This document shows positions 1-6,615 of a stretch of 9,184 bases of DNA, one piece after another. The stretch spans positions 1 to 9,184 of the forward strand of contig CALPMD020000029.1 in assembly GCA_943324575.2 (NCBI GenBank). Direction: 5' to 3'. Made by a program: the position numbers and the translations under genes. The notes beneath the pieces are model-generated. The model did no database searches, was not told where the DNA came from, and was given only the letters and a program-made list of their open reading frames with translations. This stretch comes from Akkermansia muciniphila. GTDB lineage: Bacteria > Verrucomicrobiota > Verrucomicrobiia > Verrucomicrobiales > Akkermansiaceae. Every line of letters begins with the position of its first letter. The stretch's first letter is position 1.

Positions 1-2
1 AT

Positions 3-776
3 TGCGCCGCACTTTCGCCGCAATTGCTGGAAAGCGAGCTGTTCGGTCACGAGAAAGGCGCATTCACGGGCGCTTCCCAACGCCGGATCGGCCGTTTTGA
101 ACAAGCGGACGGCGGCACCTTGTTTCTCGACGAGATCGGCGAAATCGACGCAGCGACACAGGTCAAGTTGTTGCGGGTGCTATCGGAGCGCAGTCTGGAG
201 CGCGTTGGTTCGAACTCGCCGATCAAAGTGGACGTGCGCGTGATCGCCGCAACCAACAAGAATTTGAAGGAGCTGGTGGCCAACGGCACTTTCCGTGAAG
301 ATCTCTATTTCCGCCTCAACGTCGTGAAAATCGAAATGCCGCCCTTGCGCGAGCGGTGTGAAGATATTGTGCTGTTGGCCAACAGCTTTCTTCAGGAATT
401 TGCGAAGGAAAACGATCGGCCAGTGAAGCCGCTGACAGATGCCGCGATGGGCTTACTGCTGGCCTACTCATGGCCGGGGAACGTCCGCGAGCTTCGCACC
501 GCCATCGAACACGGCGTGGTGATGTGTAACGATTCCGCCATCGACAGCCACCATTTGCCGCAATTCCTGCATTTTCAGTCGCTTGCCTTGGGCAATTCCA
601 CGCCCCCGCCTAAAAACGCCCTTGATGCGAAGTCGGAATTCAACTTGCATGCACTTGAAACCAAGGCGATTCGCGCAGCTCTATCCCTCGCAGAGGGAAA
701 TCGCACCCATGCTGCAGATCTTCTTGGCGTCAGCCGCAGAACCCTTCAACGCAAACTCAAGGATCTCGGCTTCTGA
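3..776 (+). CDS. Sigma-54-dependent transcriptional activator, NtrC family (5'-truncated)
   Basis: This is the C-terminal 257 residues of an enhancer-binding protein that remodels sigma-54 RNA polymerase by ATP hydrolysis. The gene runs in from upstream: the frame is open from base 3 and the Walker A region lies outside the window. Visible in order are the sigma-54 contact loop GAFTGA (bases 57-74), Walker B in [11 protein letters not shown], sensor I ([10 protein letters not shown]), the arginine-finger segment [10 protein letters not shown], the sensor II motif SWPGNVREL (near base 470) and a C-terminal Fis-type helix-turn-helix (about bases 650-773, [20 protein letters not shown]) for enhancer DNA. 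All ATPase and sigma-54 contact motifs seen are intact. The N-terminal sensory domain is not visible, so its signal and its type (response regulator or other) cannot be told. The next gene starts 30 bp downstream on the same strand and may be co-transcribed. Family assignment is secure; the target promoters are unknown. Confidence 0.95.
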   Translation, partial: CAALSPQLLESELFGHEKGAFTGASQRRIGRFEQADGGTLFLDEIGEIDAATQVKLLRVLSERSLERVGSNSPIKVDVRVIAATNKNLKELVANGTFREDLYFRLNVVKIEMPPLRERCEDIVLLANSFLQEFAKENDRPVKPLTDAAMGLLLAYSWPGNVRELRTAIEHGVVMCNDSAIDSHHLPQFLHFQSLALGNSTPPPKNALDAKSEFNLHALETKAIRAALSLAEGNRTHAADLLGVSRRTLQRKLKDLGF

Positions 777-806
777 ATCGATCGCCTGTCGCTACTCTGA
801 TTTTTT

Positions 807-2618
807 ATGAACTCCATCCTCACGCAGCTCGAAACTGGCGTCATCATCCGTCGCGGCCTGTTTTTTCTGGTGCTGATTATCCTTACCCTTGGAAATCTCT
901 TTGTTTTGTTTCGCGGACTCAATTCGCCGCAAGCGATGGAGCAAGCTCAGATTTCCCGAGAAATTGCCCGTGGCAACGGATTCACCACCAAGATGATCCG
1001 TCCGGTCGCCTACGATCAGGTGCAGCGGGCGCAGGAGCGCTCGGTTTCATTCACCGGATTCCAAGATACCTATCATTCACCGCTTAACCCGCTGCTCAAC
1101 GCCGCCGTCCTCAAACTTGTTGGCGCAGACCGTGCGGATGCTTGGCAGATGGGTGCCAGCGAAATGGTTTTCCCGCTCGATCGGATCATTGCGACGGTAT
1201 CCACCCTGTTTTTCCTGATGGCGATCGGTGTGAATTACCTGCTGATCTCGCGGATATTCGACGCAAAAATCGCGGCAGTCGTTGCCATTCTGATGTTGTT
1301 TTGCGAAACTTTCTGGGGTTATGCGCTCAGTGGGTTGCCGCAGATGTTGATGCTGCTGCTTTTTTCTTGCGGCATGTACTTCGTTTATCGGGCCGTCGAG
1401 GCGTCCACGGAAGGTCGCATCGCCATGACTCCAGCTGTCATCGCCGGGGTGTTTTTTACCCTTTTGGCTCTGACCCATTGGATGACGGTTTGGATCGTTT
1501 TGGGCTATATTATTTACGCGGCCATCGCTTTCCGCCCTCGCGGGATTGTGGGCCTTACGATCCTAGCGCTGCTTTTTCTTGCGGCGATCGGGCCGCTGTT
1601 GCGCAATTATAGCATCACGGACTCACCTTTTGGCACCGCATTCCTGACGATTTACAACGGCTTGGGTAACGGTTCGGAGACTACCGTCATGCGGACGACC
1701 GACCTCGAGGCGGAGCCGCTGGTGCTTGACGGATTGATTGCCAAAATCCTGCGTACCACACTGCTCCAAACGACCGACATCATTCCCTTGCTTGGTGGAA
1801 TAGTCATCGCTCCGTTATTTTTCATTTCATTGCTTCATCCGTTCAAGCGGCCCGCGATTGCCAAGTTCCGCTGGGCGATCCTTCTGATGTGGGTTAGCGC
1901 GGCATTCGGATTGGCGATTTTTGGACTTTCGAAGGATCCGCTCGACCCAAACCAGCTTCACCTGTTGTTTGCTCCGATGATGACGGCCTACGGGCTCGCC
2001 TTCATATCTGTTCTATGGAGTCGGCTTGAATTTGTAGCCAGTACGCGGTTGCTGCAGGATTTTCACCATTTCGTCATTGTCGGAATTTGTGCCTTGCCGC
2101 TGGTTCTCGCATTGCCGCTTAAGGTCCGAGTGGGGTTGCAGCTCCGTGATCGGGGCGGTGTTCCGCATTGGCCCCCTTACTACGCACCAGCCTTGAACAG
2201 TCAAAAAACTGGCATCAAAGGCTGGACCACCGACAAGCAAATTATCTTTTCCGACCAACCATGGGCCGTTGCATGGTATGCGGACCGTGTAAGCGTGTGG
2301 TTGCCCCCGACGCACGAGGGATTTGAAAAGCTCGAAGCGATCGCATCCGATCTTCAAACGCCTTGCGCAGGGGTTTTGATTTCCCCGACGTCGCACGGAT
2401 CTGGTTCGCTCATCGAAATTGCCAACCAATACAAGGATTTCACGATGATGGTCCTCGACGGCAGAGCATTTTTCATGAATTATCCCTCGGGCGTTTCGTT
2501 GTACGATCGAGATCCTAAAATTCAAGGGATTGCCAAGCGTTATCCCTATCGGCAGCCGCTGGTCGGCATGGACATGGTCTACTACAGCGACCGCGTTATT
2601 CGTATTCCTCGCAACTGA
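807..2618 (+). CDS. Polytopic membrane protein, GT-C / PMT_2-like glycosyltransferase candidate
   Basis: A 603-residue integral membrane protein. Residues 1-440 hold about 11 hydrophobic segments (roughly 17-36, 127-147, 155-172, 178-196, 208-225, 228-243, 247-265, 328-345, 355-375, 385-405, 421-438). Residues 440-603 form a soluble C-terminal domain. The first extracytoplasmic loop (about 37-120) has the pattern AMEQAQISREIARGNGF followed by YHSPLNPLL. This resembles the first loop of GT-C enzymes of the dolichyl-phosphate-mannose transferase type, where an acidic residue (here possibly E45) is catalytic. The C-terminal segment PWAVAWYADRVSVWLPPT (485-502) also fits this group. By inference it transfers a sugar from a polyprenyl-phosphate donor on the outer face of the inner membrane; donor and acceptor are unknown. 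ATG at 807 is chosen because it directly precedes the first membrane segment; no good ribosome-binding site is visible. xseB begins 2 bp after its stop codon. Confidence 0.75.
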   Translation: MNSILTQLETGVIIRRGLFFLVLIILTLGNLFVLFRGLNSPQAMEQAQISREIARGNGFTTKMIRPVAYDQVQRAQERSVSFTGFQDTYHSPLNPLLNAAVLKLVGADRADAWQMGASEMVFPLDRIIATVSTLFFLMAIGVNYLLISRIFDAKIAAVVAILMLFCETFWGYALSGLPQMLMLLLFSCGMYFVYRAVEASTEGRIAMTPAVIAGVFFTLLALTHWMTVWIVLGYIIYAAIAFRPRGIVGLTILALLFLAAIGPLLRNYSITDSPFGTAFLTIYNGLGNGSETTVMRTTDLEAEPLVLDGLIAKILRTTLLQTTDIIPLLGGIVIAPLFFISLLHPFKRPAIAKFRWAILLMWVSAAFGLAIFGLSKDPLDPNQLHLLFAPMMTAYGLAFISVLWSRLEFVASTRLLQDFHHFVIVGICALPLVLALPLKVRVGLQLRDRGGVPHWPPYYAPALNSQKTGIKGWTTDKQIIFSDQPWAVAWYADRVSVWLPPTHEGFEKLEAIASDLQTPCAGVLISPTSHGSGSLIEIANQYKDFTMMVLDGRAFFMNYPSGVSLYDRDPKIQGIAKRYPYRQPLVGMDMVYYSDRVIRIPRN

Positions 2619-2620
2619 TC

Positions 2621-2956
2621 ATGGCACAGCGAAAATCGATGGATGAACGGAAGATCGCCTCCGAGCCGACTTTTGAGGAAGCGCTCGCCGGCCTTGAATC
2701 GATTGTTGACTCAATGGAGCACGAAAATCTCGCGCTCGAGGAGTTGGTCGCACGCTTCGAAAAGGGCTCGGAGCTTTTGAATCGCTGTGAATCCATTCTT
2801 CAGTCGGCTCGCAGCCGAATCAAACTCATCACGCTTCGCAACCAGAACGAAATTTCGCTGGATGCTACGAAAAAACTGGTTGAGGATTCAGAAACCCGCA
2901 CCTCGACTGCTTTACCCGAAGATATTGACGAAGATAATGACATCCGCCTATTCTGA
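2621..2956 (+). CDS. xseB: Exodeoxyribonuclease VII small subunit
   Basis: A 111-residue protein with the typical XseB coiled-coil core at residues 17-76 (TFEEALAGLESIVDSMEHE, then LALEELVARFEKGSELLNRC). The small subunit binds the large catalytic subunit XseA to make cytoplasmic exonuclease VII, which degrades single-stranded DNA to oligonucleotides in repair. It is longer than the usual roughly 80 residues because of a 35-residue acidic tail (77-111, ending near PEDIDEDNDIRLF) with no domain I recognise. The tail's distal codons overlap the dxs start, so part of its length may simply reflect gene packing. No xseA lies in the window. The start ATG follows the membrane-protein stop by 2 bp with no clear Shine-Dalgarno, suggesting translational coupling. 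xseB next to dxs is a common bacterial arrangement. Confidence 0.93.
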   Translation: MAQRKSMDERKIASEPTFEEALAGLESIVDSMEHENLALEELVARFEKGSELLNRCESILQSARSRIKLITLRNQNEISLDATKKLVEDSETRTSTALPEDIDEDNDIRLF

Positions 2957-4832
2957 TCCAGCAGCTCTCGGTCCGCTCCTTTCGACCATTCATTCCCCCA
3001 GTGATGTTAAAAATCTTACTGACGAAGATTTGCCGAAACTCGCGGAGGAGATTCGGCAAACACTGATTGATTCGCTCTCAAAAACGGGTGGTCACCTCGG
3101 CCCAAATCTCGGTGTTGTCGAGTTGAGCCTGGCGCTTCACCGCGTTTTCTCCACGCCCGATGATAAATTCGTGTTCGATGTTTCGCACCAAGGCTACGTC
3201 CACAAAATGCTCACGGGCCGCGCCGATCAAATTCACACGATCCGCACCTATAAGGGACTCAATGGCTATCTGCTACGCACCGAGTCGGAACACGATTCAT
3301 ACGGTGCGGGCCACGCCGGCACGGCACTTTCCGCGGCACTCGGGATGGCGGCAGCACGCGATCTATCCGGCGGTGATCACCACGTCGTAGCTGTCGCAGG
3401 CGACGCCGCTTTCACCTGCGGTCCGACGCTTGAAGCACTCAACAACATCGCTGAAACGACGAAAAAGTTCATCGTCGTACTCAACGACAACGAATGGTCG
3501 ATCGACAAAAACGTCGGGGCCATCGCCCGCTACTTCAACGCCCTGCAGACGCACCCGACCTACTCCGCTGTTCGTAGGCAGGCCGCCGATTTTGTCGAAA
3601 AGGTCGCGGGTAAGGCCGTGCGCGTCCTTGCCCACAAGGTCGAGGAGGGGGCGAAAAACCTGTTGTTTCAAAACGTCCTTTTTGAAAAGTTCGGTCTTCG
3701 CTACTTCGGCCCGATTGATGGCCACGACCTACCGCTACTGGTTCGCACCTTCGAGCACCTGAAGACGCTGCACGAGCCTGTAGTGCTGCACATCATTACC
3801 GAAAAAGGCCGCGGCTATCAACCCGCACTCGACAATCCGGGGAAATTCCATGGTCTCGGTACTTACAAAATCGAGGATGGATCGACGGATTCAACCGCCA
3901 GCCCGACTTGTTCGGATCTCTTTGGTCGCGCGATCACGGATTTTGCAAAAAAAGATCCGAAGATCGTCGCTATCACCGCCGCGATGCCCGGCGGAACAAA
4001 GCTGGAAATCTTCAAACAAGAACTTCCAGACCGCTACTTCGACGTCGGCATCGCCGAGGAACACGCCGCACTGTTTGCCTGTGGTCTCGCTACCGAAGGA
4101 TTTCGCCCGTTTCTGGCCATTTATTCGACCTTCATGCAGCGTGCCTACGACATGATCATTCATGACATGGCACTGCAAGGCTTGCCGGTGCGCTTGTGCA
4201 TGGATCGTGGGGGGCTCTCTGGCGATGATGGCCCGACGCACCACGGCCTGTTTGACATCGGGTTTCTTCGCCATATTCCCGGCCTGATCCATATGCAGCC
4301 GAAGGATGAGGACGAATTCGTCGATATGCTTTATACGATGGCCCAATACGATGCCGGTCCCTCGGCCATTCGCTTCCCGCGCGGTGTGATCACGGGCGCG
4401 CCGGTCAAATCCGCCCCGGAAATCCTCGAAATTGGTAAAGCCGAAGTCGTCGCCGATGGCGTGGACGTGGCCCTAGTCGGACTCGGTACGATGTTTGAAA
4501 TGGCCGTACGCACCAAGGTGCTACTTGAAGCCCAAGGCTTGTCGGTCGCGCTGATCAATCCGCGCTTCATCAAGCCGCTCGATACTGCTGTTTTAGAGGA
4601 ATACGCTAAAAAGTGCAAAGTGCTCTGCACCTTCGAAGATCACGTCCTGTTGAACGGCTTTGGAGCTGCTGTGATCGATCATCTCCACAGCGCTGGGCTT
4701 CATACCTCTGTCGAGCGCATCGGTTGGCCCGATCAATTCATTGAACATGGGAAGCCCGAGACTCTCCGCGAGCTGCATGGCCTGACTGCCAAGTCGGCGA
4801 CTGAAAAAGTCATGAAGCACTTCCCGGCTTAG
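2937..4832 (+). CDS. dxs: 1-deoxy-D-xylulose-5-phosphate synthase
   Basis: Dxs condenses pyruvate and glyceraldehyde 3-phosphate to DXP using thiamine diphosphate (ThDP) and Mg2+, the entry step of the MEP isoprenoid pathway. At 631 residues it is close to the usual 620-640. Seen in order: GGHLGPNLGVVEL (51-63), FDVSHQGYVHKMLTGR (80-95), ESEHDSYGAGHAGT (116-129), the ThDP motif GDAAFTCG (155-162) with NDNEWSI (183-189), GPIDGHD (258-264), AITAAMP (345-351), and the catalytic-glutamate motif DVGIAEEHA (369-377, E374). IYSTFMQRAYD (395-405), DRGGLSGDDGPTHHG (423-437) and a transketolase C-terminal domain (about 505-631) follow. The frame stays open to 2787, but ATG 2937 is preferred: translation from there gives a normal Dxs N-terminus, whereas the upstream extension only reads xseB in another frame. 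It overlaps xseB by 20 bp. Unusual points are Ala as third residue of the classical GDG and Trp in NDNEWSI, where Met is usual. No ispA, ispH or other MEP gene is nearby. Confidence 0.96.
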   Translation: MTSAYSDPAALGPLLSTIHSPSDVKNLTDEDLPKLAEEIRQTLIDSLSKTGGHLGPNLGVVELSLALHRVFSTPDDKFVFDVSHQGYVHKMLTGRADQIHTIRTYKGLNGYLLRTESEHDSYGAGHAGTALSAALGMAAARDLSGGDHHVVAVAGDAAFTCGPTLEALNNIAETTKKFIVVLNDNEWSIDKNVGAIARYFNALQTHPTYSAVRRQAADFVEKVAGKAVRVLAHKVEEGAKNLLFQNVLFEKFGLRYFGPIDGHDLPLLVRTFEHLKTLHEPVVLHIITEKGRGYQPALDNPGKFHGLGTYKIEDGSTDSTASPTCSDLFGRAITDFAKKDPKIVAITAAMPGGTKLEIFKQELPDRYFDVGIAEEHAALFACGLATEGFRPFLAIYSTFMQRAYDMIIHDMALQGLPVRLCMDRGGLSGDDGPTHHGLFDIGFLRHIPGLIHMQPKDEDEFVDMLYTMAQYDAGPSAIRFPRGVITGAPVKSAPEILEIGKAEVVADGVDVALVGLGTMFEMAVRTKVLLEAQGLSVALINPRFIKPLDTAVLEEYAKKCKVLCTFEDHVLLNGFGAAVIDHLHSAGLHTSVERIGWPDQFIEHGKPETLRELHGLTAKSATEKVMKHFPA

Positions 4833-4860
4833 AAAATATTCCTAGCCTCTGGAGTATTTT
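4833..4860 (+). terminator. Hairpin after dxs, probable intrinsic terminator
   Basis: Immediately after the dxs TAG there is a 10-bp stem: AAAATATTCC (4833-4842) pairs with GGAGTATTTT (4851-4860), with one G-U pair and an 8-base loop. It continues into GTTT, so the 3' side is U-rich. The stem is AT-rich and has only two G-C pairs, so it may be a weak terminator. It is nearly symmetric, but no minus-strand gene ends here. Confidence 0.5.
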
Positions 4861-4970
4861 GTTTCATGGAGGAAGACTTCTAGTCTGTGCGCGCATCAGG
4901 ACTATTTCGATTTGCAAGTGACTCAAATTGAGATGTTTTCAATTTTGGTAGCAGTGCCCCCATCGACCGA

Positions 4971-4983
4971 GATGCGTTGCATC
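4971..4983. repeat. Perfect short inverted repeat, possible operator
   Basis: GATGC-GTT-GCATC is a perfect 5-bp inverted repeat with a 3-base centre, in the intergenic region upstream of the second sigma-54 activator. It lies just before the candidate -35 element. It could be half of a regulatory site, but short palindromes also occur by chance; no known protein-binding consensus was recognised. Confidence 0.3.
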
Positions 4984-5012
4984 TTGTGCGGCGAGCTGAC
5001 TTTAGGTATAAG
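4984..5012 (+). promoter_or_regulatory. Weak sigma-70-like promoter candidate for the second activator
   Basis: TTGTGC (4984-4989, only the TTG matching the -35 consensus) and TATAAG (5007-5012, five of six matches to the -10) are separated by 17 bp. The distance to the start codon at 5106 implies a leader of roughly 85-90 bases. No convincing sigma-54 promoter (GG-N10-GC) was found in the same intergenic region. Confidence 0.3.
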
Positions 5013-5019
5013 CCTATAC
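5006..5019. repeat. Perfect short inverted repeat over the candidate -10 element
   Basis: GTATA-AGCC-TATAC is a perfect 5-bp inverted repeat with a 4-base centre, and it covers the candidate -10 TATAAG. The overlapping TAGG/CCTA pair gives an alternative 4-bp symmetry. If the promoter is real, a protein bound here would block it, so autoregulation is a reasonable guess. Chance occurrence cannot be excluded. Confidence 0.3.
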
Positions 5020-5105
5020 GGTCTGCTTGTAGTCGAGACACTAAAGGCCACGACATCCTTTCTGCCCCCTCATCGGTAAGCAGAGCCCCCCATTGGAACA
5101 CACGC

Positions 5106-6470
5106 ATGGACATTCTCATCGTTGACAAAAACAAGTCGACCTCTCACGCCGTCTCGAAGGCTCTGGACAGTGCCGCGCATTACGTCGAGTCGGTGGAGGA
5201 GGGGGGCTTGGCGTTGCGTCGGTTGAGGGAGGAAAGCTTCGACCTCATTTTTTTAGGCCTGCAGTCCGTTGATGGAGATGGGATTGAAACTTTGAAAAAA
5301 ATCATCGCGCTTAGACCGAAACAACTGGTGATCGTTTTTTCGGTCCATACATCCGCAACCAAAGCGCTCGCGTTTGGTGCATTCGATCACCTCGAAAGCC
5401 CTATCAACTGCGAGCAGATCCAAGCTGTCGTCACCAAGGCTCAAAAGTTCCTACAGTCCAGAAATGAGACTGGCCCAGCGGAGCCGGTCGCGCCAGTGGG
5501 CCCGATCGGCGTTCGCAACAGGACTCCTCCTTTGCGATTTTCTTCTGAGAATGAAAAAACTCGCAAGGAATTCGACGTCTTATTTCGCGCCGCTGCTACT
5601 ACAGCGTCCATTCTCATTCTGGGAGAAAGCGGCACAGGGAAAAGTGTGATCGCCCGGGAAATTCACGACCGCAGCCACTTGTGCAACAAGCCCTTCGTGA
5701 CGGTCAGTTGCCCCAGTCTCTCCAAAGAGTTACTGGAAAGCGTGCTGTTCGGCCACATGAAAGGCTCCTTCACCGGCGCCGTCCGAGACACTTGGGGACA
5801 GATATCTGCGGCAGAGGGGGGCACCTTATTTCTCGATGAGGTTGGTGAGCTTCCGCTCCAAATCCAGCCTAAGCTGCTTCGCCTCCTCCAAGAACGCGAA
5901 TACGAGCGACTGGGTGAAAACAAAGTCCGCGAAGCTAACGTTCGAGTCATCGCCGCCACCAATCGCGATCTCAAATCCAGCATTACCAAAGGCGATTTTC
6001 GCGAAGACCTGTATTACCGACTCAACGTCATCAGCGTGACTGTCCCACCACTGCGTAAGCGGCCTGTCGATCTGGAGCTCTTCGCCACAGATTACCTTCG
6101 ATTTTTTGCCAGCCAGATTAACCGAAAAATCGATGGATTTAGTGATAGCGCTCGCATGGCGCTTCGTCATCACAGTTGGCCGGGAAACTTGCGTGAGCTG
6201 CGCAATGCGATTGAGCGCGCGACCATCCTGACACGTGGACCTCAAGTTGAAGCGGAAGATCTTCCTAATCCCGTAACGGTGTGCGCCGACAGCCATGGCC
6301 GCGATCGCGAAAATCTAGGCATTGGCGGTGAACATAGCCTCGACGAAATCGAACAAGCGCACCTCACTAAAGTCATGGATTGGGCTCCTTCTCTGCACGA
6401 TGCTGCTGCCGTCCTCGGTATCGACAAGGCGACGCTCTATCGAAAACGAAAACGCTTTGGCATGGGTTGA
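5106..6470 (+). CDS. NtrC/AlgB-like sigma-54 activator with degenerate receiver domain
   Basis: A 454-residue response-regulator-type enhancer-binding protein. Residues 1-118 have the receiver fold pattern (DILIVDKNK at the start, then FDLIFLGLQSVDGDG). The phospho-acceptor Asp is Gly (G51), the usual second acidic residue is Lys (K8), and the conserved KP near the end is SP (S98-P99). A Pro-rich linker (about 119-145) follows. The AAA+ domain has Walker A GESGTGKS (173-180), sigma-54 loop GSFTGA (220-225; Ser for the usual Ala), Walker [12 protein letters not shown] (238-248), sensor I ATNRD (284-288), arginine-finger region FREDLYYRLN (298-307) and sensor II SWPGNLREL (357-365). A Fis-type helix-turn-helix ends the protein (about 411-454). 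The segment CPSLSKELLESVLFGH resembles AlgB. The frame is open from 4977, but ATG 5106 is chosen because the receiver starts there; GGA at 5095-5097 is a weak ribosome-binding site. It is likely an active ATPase with phosphorylation-independent control. No sensor kinase lies next to it. Confidence 0.93.
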   Translation: MDILIVDKNKSTSHAVSKALDSAAHYVESVEEGGLALRRLREESFDLIFLGLQSVDGDGIETLKKIIALRPKQLVIVFSVHTSATKALAFGAFDHLESPINCEQIQAVVTKAQKFLQSRNETGPAEPVAPVGPIGVRNRTPPLRFSSENEKTRKEFDVLFRAAATTASILILGESGTGKSVIAREIHDRSHLCNKPFVTVSCPSLSKELLESVLFGHMKGSFTGAVRDTWGQISAAEGGTLFLDEVGELPLQIQPKLLRLLQEREYERLGENKVREANVRVIAATNRDLKSSITKGDFREDLYYRLNVISVTVPPLRKRPVDLELFATDYLRFFASQINRKIDGFSDSARMALRHHSWPGNLRELRNAIERATILTRGPQVEAEDLPNPVTVCADSHGRDRENLGIGGEHSLDEIEQAHLTKVMDWAPSLHDAAAVLGIDKATLYRKRKRFGMG

Positions 6471-6496
6471 TCCTTGGTGCTGCAGCCCCCCTTTTT
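6464..6496 (+). terminator. Possible weak terminator after the second activator
   Basis: GGGTTG (6464-6469, overlapping the stop codon) can pair with CAGCCC (6483-6488) with one G-U pair. After a few C residues comes a run of five T (6492-6496). The loop is large (13 bases) and the stem does not abut the T run, so this is a weak candidate. Confidence 0.3.
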
Positions 6497-6524
6497 CTAG
6501 GTCCGTCAAGGTTGATAATTGCCG

Positions 6525-6554
6525 TTGGAACAGGGTGGTAACATTTGGGATAAT
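6525..6554 (+). promoter_or_regulatory. Sigma-70-type promoter candidate for prfB (extended -10)
   Basis: TTGGAA (6525-6530) serves as -35 and GATAAT (6549-6554) as -10, with an 18-bp spacer. TGG immediately before the -10 makes the extended form TGn-GATAAT. Transcription would begin near 6561, giving a leader of about 55 bases before the prfB ATG at 6616. The position in the only gap between the activator and prfB supports it. Confidence 0.5.
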
Positions 6555-6615
6555 CCGCCGATCAAAAGGTTCCGCCTTGCTTCGCGGGTGGCGATGGCGT
6601 TTTCTGCCCTTCCGC

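Noticed and set aside
2013..2525. 170-codon minus-strand open frame opposite the membrane protein
   Set aside because: Antisense to a continuous gene; no motif and no promoter or ribosome-binding site seen.
2787..2936. In-frame N-terminal extension of Dxs by 50 residues
   Set aside because: It lies wholly inside xseB in another frame, has a basic composition unlike Dxs, and Dxs length is already normal from ATG 2937.
4977..5105. In-frame N-terminal extension of the second sigma-54 activator by 43 residues
   Set aside because: The receiver beta-1 strand begins at MDILIVD (ATG 5106); the upstream residues show no domain and no plausible start signal.
4833..5105. Sigma-54 promoter (GG-N10-GC) or riboswitch upstream of the second activator
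   Set aside because: The TTGC occurrences near 4912 and 4977 lack a correctly spaced GG, and no known riboswitch core was recognised.
4880..5134. 84-codon minus-strand open frame in the dxs-activator gap
   Set aside because: No recognisable motif or start signal, and it runs into the start of the activator on the opposite strand; likely chance.
6322..6615. Longer reading frame upstream of the prfB ATG
   Set aside because: It overlaps the activator's Fis domain in another frame and runs through the likely promoter; the RF2 leader is complete from 6616.
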